Shown here one piece after another: positions 43,201-56,300 of a stretch of DNA of 64,000 nt. Each line of letters begins with the position of its first letter. Position 1 is the first letter of the stretch. Source of the stretch: Patiria pectinifera (taxonomy: Eukaryota > Echinodermata > Asteroidea > Valvatida > Asterinidae); NCBI GenBank assembly GCA_029964075.1, contig CM057133.1:17818699-17882698 (forward strand), read 5' to 3'. The notes under the pieces were generated by a model, which searched no databases, was not told the origin of the DNA, and worked only from the letters and a program-made list of their open reading frames with translations. The translations under genes were made by a program, and so were the position numbers.

Positions 43201-46200
43201 CCCCCGTCCTTATTTATGAATGAATTTGGATCACACTGGATGTCTGTATTTGTACTTGTAGCGTGCGTTGACTTGAAGAGCCGTATTGAATTATACGGTT
43301 TTCCGGGACTCGTTGTTTCGTACTATTGAACGAGACCAGCCCCATCCGGTTATTGCGTAACAAATGAGTTGCATCCGTAAACTCGATACGTGTATAATGG
43401 AAAGTCGAGCCTGCACCGATATAAACAGCTTATTTTATTAAAAGTCACGCTTTAATGATGGGGCAAGATGTAATATATTCTAGGAAATTTGAATTTGAAT
43501 TATTTTGTATCAAATCTCAGTCTTACCATTTTTATAATGCTTGTTTTTAAATATTTAAAAAATCTCCAAGAATTGTTGAATTCAAGCTGACGAAAATCAT
43601 TTGCTTTTTTTCTGTTTTGTGTATGCCTTTGTCAATTAGTTTGCTGGCTTCCTCTTACATTTTGTCTGTTATTGCTATATGAATGCAACTATTATCATAC
43701 ATGACCAAAACAGCAGTGTATGGTATGGTTGTGTACGTTCAAGTTGAGGATGAAGAAGTAATTTACGTAATTCTGTGTCTATTAAATTAACCATTAATGT
43801 TTCCGTGATAAACTCACAGGATGTTGTCGAAGGCTCATTACGGTTTTGCAGGCGCATAAAGAAGTGATTAAATAAACCAATAAAGAGATCGTATTTTATG
43901 GAGAGCTTCGTCTTATTAATGACAACGGCGAAATCGTATACATCAACCACATCCGGTGCTCTTGATATCATTTTCTTCTTTCTCCATTCGCTTCTTGTAT
44001 AATTGATGGGTCGGTATATTTATGGCCGGATGTACTCGGTTCACCGGGCCTTTATTTATGAGCATTATGTTACCGTTGATCGTAATCCCCGAGTCCACTT
44101 GATTGGCTGCACACGTTTGAGAGAAAAGGGTACCAGGCTGTTTTTCATTGCCTGCTCCTAGTTATAAATTCATATTCATTGGAGACAAAATGATGAAATG
44201 ACTTTTCGTCCATATCATAGAATTTGATTTATTCGTCAGAGTACATTGAGATTAAATATTAAATTGTCCTCTATTGCATCATCTTCATTGCTACACTTTG
44301 AGTTTAAATATATTTGAATGGCCCACTCTCTTTCGATTCAAGATGGTAGGCTTACGAGTAGAGAAACTTGTGTCTTAAAACAGAAGTGCAATTAAAAATG
44401 TGTGCGTTTTTTTTAAAAGGCCTTCTTTAAAAGTCGATCGAATTTGTTCAGAACAAAATATCTTGATGATTGTATGTGTCTATAATAATACGCGTGAATT
44501 AATAATTATATGTTTCGATTAGCAATTGGCAACGAGTATTGCTCGACGATCAGAATGTATATTTTATACCCTACACTAAAATGCCTTCATTTATAACCAA
44601 CCGAGTGGCGACATGCCTCACACCCTCACACCAACGCTTGTTTTTTTTAGGGAGGTATTTCCGGATTTTCCGTTCGAAAAACAAAAACATATTTTCGTAA
44701 TAGGGCTGCATGTTGTGTACACCATGCTTGATTGCCTGTGTAATTGGCTTTAATATCCGTGCATGAGTTGGTTTAATTAATTTCCCGTAATTTTAAGAAA
44801 CAAACACCATAACGTCATCGAGTCACGCTGTCGATTTCTGTGTTTTTTGGGGTAGTTTGTTTGTTTGTTTGGGGGGATTTTGAGGAAGACTTCTGTGCTG
44901 GAACACAAACAGGAAAATGATCAGTTCCGCCAAAAAGTGTTCTGACACGTATAGTGCGGAATGCTTGATGATTGTTTCCTTTTTGCAATAATACACTGTT
45001 TTCGGGTATTTATGCACGTGCAACTTGCAAGTAATGCACTGCGTGTATTATACGCGTTTTCGAGTAGCACGTTCGCGTATACACGTCACCTTTCCGGTGT
45101 GTTGGGCATACGGAACTGAATGCTGAGCGATGCACTGAGTAATATTGACATCGTGGGCATCTTTTGTATCCCAACTATTCCTCGGTGGATTTGGGTTTTG
45201 TCTGATCTTTTGTTTGAGCGGATGACTGGGCGTTATGTGTGATGGTGTAATCGGGGCGTGACGGTTTAAGTGACGAATGCCTTCCACATGGTCTTAATTC
45301 CTATGTCCAGTCGTTCTTTCATTGATGACTGATCACAAATGACGTTTAAACGCTTGTTTTCACATGTTTGTTTTCTTTCACAAATCACGCGTGAAGTGGC
45401 CTGTGTGGTTTCGATGCTTTTGATGACTGTCAGTTATTCGTCACCATGCATGGGAAATGAAACTATTTTGGACGATTTTGCTCTTTGACAATTTCATAAA
45501 CAGCGGATATAAATATGTTTTGATGGTATGTTGATAGGACATAAATACAGTTTAGGCTGGAGGCTCGCCCAAAACAACTACATAAAAAAGTTATTTTTGG
45601 TTTTGTTTTTTTAAAATGTGTGCTCAGGCGTAAGCTCAATTTAAGCCTTAGTGTGGGTGAGATCATAATGATTCTTATAAAACAAGATAAACATTACAAA
45701 TAGAGTAAACATAATTAATTAAAGGGGAGTTAACAGACAGTGAGTTCAAATTATGTGATATGTTAAATTTTTAATGTTTGTATCTCCTTGTAAATAGTAG
45801 ATTTCTAGTCTGTCCCTTTATAACATCATACAAGCTATGATTTTTAGATTTAGCCACCTCTACTGGCCATACCATGCCGGTTTGGTTGTATTTTATATTC
45901 TGCTATGAAGACGAAATAAATATTTCGAAATAAAATACATAGATAAAACTAGAATAACATAACGTGTTCGGAAGCAAGAAACCTCACCCTTCAAATTAAG
46001 TCCATCACCGGAAATCCACGCGGAGCCATATCAATTCCCCATGTTTTAATTATGAGTAAATCAAAGCTGATTGGACCCAATTAAATGGACATTGACAGAT
46101 TGTTACACTTGGTCCTATGTTCTGAGTCCGTGTGGTGAGATGAAGTCAAGGATGTTTGGCGTTATGTAATGGGGCAATCATGGGACATCCACGTAAATTG

Positions 46201-49200
46201 AGGTCACGGAAAGCCGCGAATACCTTACAACAAAATGCACGTGACCGTAAACAATTGATTTTAGCGGTTTTCCTGATTACCAAAACCAAACTCTTCCATT
46301 ACCGAGAAAACGTGAACGGGATTTTGTGGTTTTGAGGAATAAAGTGCAATATTTTGTTGGTCAGATCACCTTTGGTTTAATAGATGGACTTCCGATCTCA
46401 TACTTCTAGCCTGACAAGTACGTGGAATTGTTTGTGGACAGCAACTTTTGTGTGTGTTTATTTTTACTTTAAAATCAAGTACATTTTTAATGAACTGATT
46501 TTAATATTGTGTTCATTTATTTCGTGTGGATTTAATTCAATATTGTCAGTTTGGATGTTATTGCAATGCGTATACGACGAGCCTTCCATTTCTTTTCATA
46601 GACCGAAATGTCTGACCACCCATAAGGACTTATGTAGAGAACTTTTTACGTGAAATTAAAGCTAATGACCAGTTTTGTTTTGATAATATATGTAGTTTTT
46701 AAATTATGATCAATATTGACCTTTTTGTTTTGATGTATATTTTCCCCCATGAGAAATCAGTTCTTTTCATTTCTAGTATACATTGCGTGCTTGTTATACA
46801 ATTAACACAACGGTACTACAACTTCAAAGAGTACATCAAGCGAATTGATTGTTATTATTTTTTTATTTTACATTTGACCACGTAGCCAAAACCGTAAGGA
46901 TCCCTTCGTATAATATCTTGGTGCTTGCCAGTTGCTATACAAACTAGTGTCAGAACTGAGTAATTTCGAGCAGTTGCGTGAACGGAACTAATAAACTTCC
47001 GCACGCCAGAGGCGCGAATTTGGTGATTGCTTCAACTTGTCGGCGATGATGTGCCAAATTTTCCCCGTCGTCTTTGCTATTGATACAAGCTGAAGAAACC
47101 ATATCCCAATATACATCGAGTATTTTTTTTTCGAGGGGGGGGGGGGGAATAGCATCATAAATCAGGCGTACTTCCTCCACAACGTCACTCATGCAAGGGT
47201 CGTGGACTGATAGGAATCTCGACAATGTTGTTGGTACCCACGCGCAAAATGAACCCGCTGCGCTCTCTCCCCGTAGAGCCCCTGCGGGGATATCGATGCG
47301 GAATGTTTTGAACCCGTGTAAATATGTACGACTGTTGTGTGTCGCGACCTTCCGAACAAAGTAAAGATGATTTTGCTTTTTATTGATTAACAGAGCTTGT
47401 TATTGCCGTGTCTATGGTAGGTTTTCCTGAACTGTGGTTAAATGCGAAAGCATAAGAACTCATAAAATGTTTTAAAGTGCCACTACTATTTACCATAAAC
47501 ACTTAGAAAATCAAGACACTACTTAAAACCATGGAGAAAGGAAGAATCTTTTCCTTCTTTCATGAATGAAGAAACGTGCCAATTTAGGTAAAAGCTGCAT
47601 GTTGAGTATTGACAACCAGGGTTGGAATTTTGGCAAACGGATGGCTAAACCAAATGGCGCTCACTGTTTGTAAATATAAAACAAGGGTTCACAGAGATTC
47701 TGAGTCGTATCACAAAACAGTCGTCGTATCCTCGAGTTTTTTTCTAACTCCCAAACTCCCAAACTCCCTCAGCACTCTCGCGCTGCTGGTGGGCGTAGCG
47801 CGTTGCATACGTATCGCAAGCTATCGGAAGCAGTTGGCCCCCGAGCTACGGAATCTCTTTGCATCGCCGTCTCTTCCTATTGATACACGTATAATTACTT
47901 CCGTTCGCCATCAGTTTTCTGCATATCACCCCACGACATTATTGTGCTGTGTGTTTATTATATCCCCCCATACGTTTGTTTCGTATGGCATTTAAGCGTC
48001 GTCTTGGAAAACTTCATCTTCATATCTATAAAATAAAAATGATATGAAGTGATCCAGATTATTGAAGAAAAAAATATGTAGATAAATTGATATCATTGCC
48101 AGTGAATTTAAAGGCGGTTTGGGATTGTTCTGTCTCTATTGGATACTTCGTTGGTTATTGGTTTTGTGTGAATTTATACATGGCTTAGCTTTATATCTTA
48201 TTGTTTTGCTCTTGTGTTTAATATAACCATATTTTGTTCCTGAACTGTCATTTCGTCATTAGTTGTCGGTCTGTTGATAGCTCTTCGTTCCGTTGCTCAT
48301 TTTTGGTTGTTTCTGTCTGCCCCAGTGCCCATAATCTGGTCATGTTAATTTTCTGTATACTTGTCACCTTCTTAAATTGTTTTTGTCTTTTTATCATTCA
48401 TTACAAACTTAACCATAGGTCCCTCATATGGCATTTTTTCCTTTACATGTATCTTTTGCTTGATTAGTTTTGTTCTTAGGTTTTAATGTTAATGTCCTTA
48501 TTTTATTATTATTAATATTATTGTAACAATATGTAATTTTTAAAGATTTTTTCATATTTTTAATTCCTTTTTTTTAAATAGTTGTTAAGTGCCTTGAACG
48601 TCATTTTGAAGGATTTGGCGCTGTAAAAGATTAATATTTTTATTTTTCCAGCATCGTATTCTGAACTGTCTGTATGTTGTTCAATACACAAAGTACATCT
48701 AATACAGCGGTATGAACGTGTGCCCTGTGTATTTGACTGCTGTGGAAATGAACATATTTTTCTTAACCGTGAATTCAGTGCGGTGTGCTCATTATACATG
48801 TAGTGCACACTGTTGCCATGGTAATTGCGTGGAGATATTTCAGAAGGCACACCATTATAATATACGACCAGATATTATGATGCATAGTACAGTATAGGTT
48901 GTATTTTTTTTAAACGAATGATTAACATGATGTGACTATTTCCATCTATTTCTTAGAAATTGCATTTCATTAAAATACTCATGTTGATCTGACGATCTTC
49001 TTTTGCGCCTGTTTTGGTTATGCCAGATGAACGCTTTATTGGAAACATTACTTTATTTAGAGTTCTCAGAATCTGTTTATAAAATATAGCATTGTGATTT
49101 TTCTTTAAAATCAGTGATTTTTCTGAAGAAGAGGCCAAGCAGTCTATGTTTTTTCCCACTTTTCAGAAAAACCTCACGATCTTACAAGTTACATTTCTAG

Positions 49201-52200
49201 GAATGATGGAATAGTTTATTCTTTTTCTGGAATTTGTCTCGTAGTACGAGAGATTTAATGTCTTGGAGTAATGTAAAGCACATTGACATTAGGATATTGT
49301 GCACTTTTTCTTAAATTACGCCAATCTTTGAATGTTCATCTCCAAAGTCCAATGACTCTATTTAGGCTACTCCTAGACAATACCCCTGTTGTGTTGCTGG
49401 TCTGCAAGTATTCTTTGAGAAAATTACTTTTATAGGTTCAAAAGTGACAAACACGGCCAGTACATGACGCGTGGAAAGAACAGAAGAAATCATATTGAAA
49501 TTTAGAAATTTGATCATGTTAATTTGGTAATCAATTATATTTGTAGGGGGCTTCGACCACATGCACAACTACACTTTGGAAATTAAAAGTAACTCTACTT
49601 AATACACCCAGATATAAAATATAAAAAAAAATGTGGGAGAAACCTAAAATTACAAACCAATTCACCAACAAAAAGTACCACCACCGTCAGCGAAGGACAT
49701 GGGAGTAATATACCCCAAGTACCCGAGGCTATGGGTGGACCACGGTGTAAACACCGAGGTCGGTTGAAAGGCTTTTCGCAGTTGTGTTAACAAAAGCGAG
49801 TTTGGTTAAGGTTTGTACAAAGGTGTGACCAAGTTATTCGACCTTCGTGAACAAAAAAGGTGCAGGGTAAAGAACGATGAATTTTACGGCACTATTTTAA
49901 TACTACAAAAGGTGTCAGTTTAATGCCTTTTTTCGTTCTTGTTTGCACTGCTTGGAAGGCACAATGACATCAAATTCAGGCTTTTAAACTATTATGTGGA
50001 TACACAGGTATCACTCTTTAACTTTGTTTTCATAAATCGCCGTTGTTGATGATTTCACTTTACATGCCGTTTTTTTTCTCGGAAATACCTTGTTGCGATG
50101 TTTTTGTATTAATGTCGTACTCAAAACTCTATCCCACCGAAATATGCAACTGAAGGTTGCTATAAGTATAATTGTCAAAGTTAAATTTGGTAAAAATGGA
50201 TTTGTACACCAACCAATGTCAGGGACAAACATTGACCACAAAGGTGACTGCTAATGGTACGGAAGTGGAATGTCGGGGATTGTGGTGGGTCATTGTGCCT
50301 TAATTGTCCCGGGTGAGACAACGTGAGTGTCCGGCTTGCCCGGTCACGAATAACACGCTCCGTGACTAGACTCCGGTCCCAAGTTCAGATTTCTGGACCT
50401 TGCCCCTCGGTTCACCCGTCCGTGCACGGACCCGTGGGTCCACTCACGAAACCCCGGGGCCTTGTGTCAACAAATTGAATGACCCCCTCCAGTGGTGTTG
50501 ACCATTAAAATGTTTTCATATATCGGTGAAAAAAAAAGACTTCCCCTTGTTTGTTCAATATAATGCTTGGTCCAGTCATTGTCCAGTGTCACGGACAACG
50601 TGTGCCTGTATACGGGCACCCACAACGTGCCTTTGGGGTCAGCTGGGCGGAACGTTGACGGTCATTGTCAGGGTCGGCTTGGTCTGTGACGTGTGGTCAC
50701 TGAGGGTCGTACCCCACAACAACGGAGGGGTTTACCTCCCGAAAGAGCTACTGTACAGTACAATGCGGTGATGTTGCCGCACTCGCTTAGCTCGTGAAGA
50801 AAAGGATTTCAGCTTTGACGAATTGTGTTTTAGTATAAACTCTTTTTTATTTACTTGTGCCCGATTACCACACAATCAAATTTCATAATTTTCATATCCA
50901 TATCTCAGGATTGGGGTAATAGCCTTTATTCGCATCAATCCCTTTTCTAATCAAATTCCTAACGTCCAAGTTATGTTCCTCATAGTTCTATTTTCGTTCA
51001 ATTTGTGTTCAGAGATCCGCAGTGCTAGTGGCGTTTCAACCTACGCCCCTATAGCGATATTTTGGGGTTGTTTCTTTTTTAAGAAAACGAAAGCCAGCAC
51101 CTCACAACCGCTATTAGTATCTTTCCCGCTTTTTAAACTCATTTTTACGAACGACAAAAATGAGTGGGCCATATTTTTTTTTCAGAACGATTACACATTT
51201 TGCCCCTCTGGGTCCAAACGCTGGATAGGCTACTGGAGTTCGTCACACTAACACGGTATACTATAATACACGTAACTTGTTTTCGCGCGTAAACAGAATG
51301 AGCGACGGTGCTGAGCATAGGACGGTGATAATGGCAGATCTCAGAGAAAAAAAATCAGAGTACATTTCCTTTTTTTTCTCTGGCTTGTCTAGCTTGTTTT
51401 TTTGTTTGTGGGATATTTACAAGCTTCCGGGCAGGCCCGGAAGGGGGAATTGCGCGGCCTCTGAGGAGTCTCCGAGGAGGTCACATCCGGAATCATCTTG
51501 ACTTTCTCGCAGCGCGGCGGGAAATTTGATGGTTGACTTGCCACAGTACTTGACATCAAGCGGCCACGAACCTTCCTGCGGAGTACACTTGGGACGTGCA
51601 AGAGAATAATGTTAACTGCAGACTGATAGAATGTTCCATTGCAGTTTCAGAGTAAAGGGCCCAGACCAATAAATTGGCCCGGAAATAGGCACCTTTTGCA
51701 TGCCCTCAAATTCTTCGGTATTATAGCATTTTGTGGGCCATGAACTTGAGGGTTTGTAAACAAAGAAGGCTGGAAGCCGTGCACTGCACTGTTAGCTTGT
51801 ATTTCTGTGAAATTTGAATGACATTGGATTTAAAAGTGTTCTATTTTGCAATGGAGCGTAGGCATCGTTTTTTGTAATAGTGGTGGGCTTCAGGACTATT
51901 TTTTAGGGGTGATCATCTTCGGATGGAAATTTCTCCCACAAGTCATCGGATTACCCCCAAGAATTGAACAGAAAATGAAAGATGATGAAATAAGCTTTAA
52001 TTTGATGCGTGTCTTGAACACCTTAGAGAGTTGTGAGTATTTTTCCTGCATTTCTGAAGTGGGAAAATTTATCATTGGGTCTATTATGACAGTTTATTTA
52101 CTGGACATGTAACCAGAGGAGCGCAGTGGAGAACGTTATGGCGCCCTCTAGTGGCGTGGCATTGAATGTAAACTAGAAGGCATAATTCAAAACGTGCTTC

Positions 52201-55200
52201 CGCAAAGCTGACACTCGTTCCTGTATCGCTCAAATAATCCATCCCGCTCAAACTCAAAGTCATTCACTCATTGCTCACTTAATTTAATCCGCAGGGCTTT
52301 TCCACTTAATTACCGTTTCCCAGTCCTCCTGTTGTGGGAAATCCTTGACATAGGAATACCTCCCTACAGTAAAAAATTACCACTTCCGTAACGTGATTAG
52401 CGGAATTTGGATCGCTAATTGATTCAGCTTGGTTGTTTTGATAGGTAGTTTTAAAAGTTTGTTTCGATGGAGTTAGGCCCATACTGTTTATAAAAAGCTA
52501 AAGTGGTTTTGTGAAAATATAGGCAAGCACTTTTTGTGAAGGAAAGTTCCAATTTGGGAAACATTCACATGGAAGCGACGCATCGCGTCGAATGTAAATC
52601 GATGACAGGGCAGACAGGCCATTGCCATGTTGATAATTAAAGTCACCCATGTTGACGAGTTGTCGGATGTCGCTCTTTCGGATGTCGGGGATTGCTCTGC
52701 GGTTTACCCAGGGGAAGTTTTCAATTGGATTTAATGCGTTAAATTGACTGTTCCTTTTATTTTCAACCTAAGCGTAAATCCCCTTTCCGGGTGCTGCGAG
52801 CTATTGCAATGTGTACAGGGTGAGTCAAAAAAGCGAAACCTAAATGTCGGGACTATTGTTTTAGTGAAGTTCCGCATGTAGCAATTTCAAAATCTAGGAT
52901 ATGAAAGCCCAATTCATAAGCTTTCTTTTAGTACAAAAAAATATTCAAATCACTCATGTACTTTTCAAACCACCGTTTTAAAGTTCTGCCCACGCATCAC
53001 AAAAAAAGTGTGTGTTCTTTCAGCGAAACGAAAACAATTCACACACATCCCTCTGTGATTTGTTTTCGTTTTGCTGTGAAAATACTTACCTTCTTGTGAT
53101 CAGTGGACAGAACTTTTAAGCGGTGGTAACTTGAAAAGGACGTGAGTGATTTGAAAGATTCTTGTACTAAAAGAAAGCTTATGAATTGGGCTTTCATATC
53201 CTAGATTTTGAAAGTGCTACATGCAGAACTTCACTAAAACATGGTCCCGACATTTGGGTTTCGTTTTTTTTACTCACCCTGTACACCTGAATAATATACT
53301 CTGACATGCGCATTATGTATCCTGGCCATAACAGCTGTGAAACGAATACGAAGTTCTCAATGGAACTACAACCGTGAAGCGTAAACAGTCGTTTGCAAAA
53401 TTGTTTATCCAAGATAATTTTACAGCCAAATTTATTTACAGCATGTCACTTTGAAACAATTGTTTCATGTCGGTTCCCCTTTTGTTTCGCAAGGGAAAAC
53501 GGAAGCATCTCTAATCGTTTGCTTTGTTACTGTTTTTAGAAGTCGATATTGTTTGCAATAACAATGTGCTTTCCGAGTAAACAGCTCTTTTGTTCGGTCA
53601 TTGTTAATTATAGTTTCATGAAAACCACAGTGGAAGAGAGGGCACGAGCAGGTGCATAATTTGCTCTCAAAATAAAAACAATAATAGGCTTTGTTTGATT
53701 TCCGTACCGGAGACTTTGAAAGAAGGCCGTGTCATGAGCCACATCCGAACGACACTTCACCAAATCCGGTCATTTTGGTCGTAGGGCATCAATGGTTTTT
53801 CACCACAGTGACAGTGCATCATTGTTTTCACAATACATGTATATACAACATACAACAACCAACCCAATAGTGACCATTGTGGTCATCAGTGGCCAGAACA
53901 GAACTGATCCGCCCGTACATAGTGGCCGCAAACAGCCGTGATTGGACACTTTTCTTATCTTCTATTGGATTGGACACTTTTCTTATCTTCTACCACATAT
54001 GAAAGTCTAATGTTTCTGAAATTATATAATACAGTTCAGGAACATAGCTTTCAAAAACAGGTGCATATGTATTGTTTAACAACGACATTTCCACTTTGAT
54101 GCCACAGAAATTGCCTTGTTAAGGCATTGCTGCAATCAAATGCTCGTATTTTTTTTCTGCAATCAGTCACAAATCAGTGAAAACTCAAACCATATTTGTT
54201 TGTTTTGTTTCTTGGCTATTACAGGTGGTTTCCTGAAATTCTTCCGAGAAAATCCGTCCATGTGTTCGGCATCCTCGGATCAGGTCCAGGCCCAGGCCCG
54301 ACCCCCGATGGAAACTGAGGAAGCACTGCCTGCCGGCGGCGGCGGCGTTGCCCCGGCACCGTCCCTGCGCCTCCAGAGGCTGACCAGATGCGCCACCGTG
54401 CCTCTCGCCATGGTGCCCCCCTCAGCTGGTGACGCTGCCTCGGTGCCTCCGGCTGCTGCTCGGACCATCCCCGTCCACCAGGAGGGGGAGCCCGTGCAGA
54501 TTCTGCCCCACCTGTACCTGGGCAATGCCTTCCACGCAGCCCGCCGGGACCTGCTGGAGGCGCACGCCATCACGGCCGTGCTCAACGTCTCGCGCTGCGT
54601 GCCCAACTACTTCCTGGCTGAGGGCGCCATTACTTACAAGAGCATCCCCGTGGACGACGATAACGAGGCTGACCTGTTGTCGTGGTTTCCCGAGGCAATC
54701 AATTTCATAGGTGAGTTGAATGTTGTTGTACTTCTTGTTATTTTTTTTTCATTTTCCCCGTACGCACGACACATGCGCACACGAGTGCAGTGATCATCGA
54801 GGTTATTTACATACTAAAATGCCTTACGAAGTAAAGCATTTCCTTCGAATAATTGGTCACCACTGCTGTACCTTGCATAGGCTACACTGGAGTTTGTAGG
54901 AGCAAAGCTTGGAAGTGGCGTCGCTAGAGGGGGTGGGGGTGGGGTGGGGGTGTGAAGACACCCGATTTTTGTCTGCAACTTGTGCAAGAGCGTTGTCCTT
55001 TCGGCAAAATTGTGTTTCCGTCGGCAAATTTTGCCGGGAAGAAGAGCCTATTTTCAGATTGTGTCCATGATCGTCCACTTTGAAAAACACTCTATTATGA
55101 AGATGGGGTTCAACCTGCCCCCCCCCCTCTCGTTGTTCAATCTTACGGAGGCAGGGTAACCGGGGGAAATCCAGCCTACCTCACCGATGGTTTGTCGACA

Positions 55201-55825
55201 AATTTGTTGCCCCCCCCCCCCAACACACACGCCCACACAGACATGCAAAGTTAGAGCATCCGGCGATGCTCCTGGAAGTGTTTTCTACATGTGTGGCATG
55301 TCGGTTGATATTTAGTCTTTTTACCTTTTTGTAGATGCCGTCAAGTTGTCTGGTGGTTCGGTCCTGATCCACTGTCGAGCTGGCATCAGCCGCTCAGCCA
55401 CCGTCTGCCTAGCCTACCTCATGAAGGTGCAAGCCATGCGCCTAGAAGAAGCCTTCGAGTTCGTCCGCAGCCTGCGTAAGGTCATCTCTCCCAACTTCTC
55501 CTTCATGCTGCAGCTGCTCAAGTACGAGTCGGAGCTCAAACAGGAGCGAGAGCTAGCGGGCCTGGGCGGGGCTGTCCTGCCCGGCCGCGACTGCCACACG
55601 CCTCACGACTTCAGCCGTACCTTGCCGGGGCTCTTCCCCGGCGCCCGCCGGACGCGCAGCGCATCCCTACCCTGCCTGGTGCATGGCGGATTGTCCGAGA
55701 AGCCTCGCCAGCAGCTCCCCCAGTCCAAGTGTCCCTCCGTCTTTAATTTTGCAATAGCGCCCCCGTGCGGCTGGCAGCAGCCCGATCATACTCAGGGCGC
55801 CAAGCCGATCTGTTCGCCCTCCTAA
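39888..55825 (+). CDS. MAP-kinase phosphatase, dual-specificity (DUSP1/2/4/5 type), three exons
   Basis: It removes phosphate from Thr and Tyr of activated MAP kinases, probably in the nucleus. The exons are 39888-40284, 54225-54710 and 55335-55825 (457 codons), with phase 1 at both junctions. Residues 1-132 are the rhodanese/CH2-like MAP-kinase-binding domain, with the docking motif RLLRRRSK at 55-62. A Gly/Ala/Pro-rich linker follows. The catalytic domain starts at ILPHLYLGNAFHA, has the VDDDNEAD acid loop, and carries the HCRAGISRS loop with Cys308 and Arg314. SPNFSFMLQLLKYE is typical of the DUSP1/2/4/5 group. The C-terminal tail is not recognised. The promoter has CRE, AP-1 and SRE motifs and the 3' UTR an AU-rich element. 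Which vertebrate member it is closest to is not decided. Confidence 0.93.
41305..41500. repeat. Inverted repeat, about 30-bp arms
   Basis: GGAAAGATTTCCATATAAGA at 41309-41343 is inverted at 41463-41493, and ACACCGAC flanks both arms. The 120-bp loop has no recognised content. This is possibly a small MITE. Confidence 0.6.
48080..48640 (+). mobile_element. Possible 3' end of a non-LTR element
   Basis: The end AAGTGCCTTGAACGTCA, GGATTTGGCGCTGTAAAAG and an AT-rich TTAATATTTTT run resemble 3' tails of animal LINEs, where a GCGCC-loop hairpin precedes the repeat tail. No reverse transcriptase is recognised upstream. Confidence 0.3.
52816..53281. mobile_element. Mariner-like MITE with long inverted repeats
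   Basis: The ends CAGGGTGAGTCAAAAAA and TTTTTTTACTCACCCTG are inverted and TA lies outside each (52814-52815 and 53282-53283). The inverted arms are about 170 bp. No transposase is present. The arms share sequence with the element at 36318-37268. Confidence 0.85.
54225..54710 (+). CDS. Phosphatase exon 2 (linker and N-terminal half of catalytic domain)
   Basis: The acceptor is GGCTATTACAG and the donor GTGAGT. GC content jumps in this exon because of the Gly/Ala/Pro-rich linker (PAGGGGVAPAPS). ILPHLYLGNAF to EAINFI is the start of the DUSP fold. Confidence 0.93.
55335..55825 (+). CDS. Phosphatase exon 3 (catalytic loop and tail)
   Basis: The acceptor is TTTTTGTAG. It encodes VLIHCRAGISRSATVCLAYL, the active site, then the Ser/Pro-rich tail. 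The stop is TAA at 55823-55825. Confidence 0.94.
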
Positions 55826-56300
55826 TTGTTGAGTAATAAGCAATCGAAAAAATCGAGAGAGAAAATCAGAAAGTTCAACTCTATACGCTGCTAGCTCGTT
55901 TGTTGCATTGTAAATGCTGCCTTATTGGTGTTATTTAAAGTGATTATTTATTTATAACAGAAGAAAAAAATGATGTTAAAAGATAAAGTTATTTATATTC
56001 GAGCCACACTAGCGAAACTGTTGATTTGAACGACGCTAAAAGCTTGGAGAGACGTTCGGCAGTAGTTTATTTTTTAAAGATTTCACAACTTAAAAGTGTG
56101 ATACTTTAACGAAGTAGAAGACCCAACCGAAATGTATTGCTTTTTGTTATTTTCCTTTGTATTTTTTGTATTGTAACACGATTTTTATACCCGAAAAGAC
56201 TTGTCATACGACTGCTATTATCTCGTTATATTGTATTGATATTGTGAAAGTAATTTTTGCATACATTTTTATTTGGTATAATTGTGTTTGTTTTAATACT
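55826..56300 (+). promoter_or_regulatory. 3' UTR with AU-rich element
   Basis: TTATTTATTTAT at 55944-55955 contains overlapping ATTTA pentamers and the UUAUUUAUU nonamer. Another TTATTTATATT lies near 55990. In animals such elements speed mRNA decay, as in DUSP1 mRNA. No canonical AATAAA was found, so the 3' end is not placed. Confidence 0.6.

Larger units (their letters stand above)
40285..54224 (+). other. 13.9 kb first intron of the phosphatase gene
   Basis: No exon of another gene is supported. Features seen are the hairpin at 41305-41500, a LINE-like 3' tail near 48560-48640 and the mariner-like element at 52816-53281. Between these the sequence is mostly unique and AT-rich, in contrast to the repeat-dense left half of the window. 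Confidence 0.7.

Noticed and set aside
46950-47225. 91-codon minus-strand ORF
   Set aside because: It contains a homopolymer-driven PPPP run and matches no family I know.
47609-47995. 128-codon ORF in phosphatase intron 1
   Set aside because: No recognised domain, no splice or codon evidence, and low-complexity stretches.
51290-51600. GC-richer stretch with overlapping ORFs as a gene
   Set aside because: Neither strand shows splice-consistent exons or a known motif.
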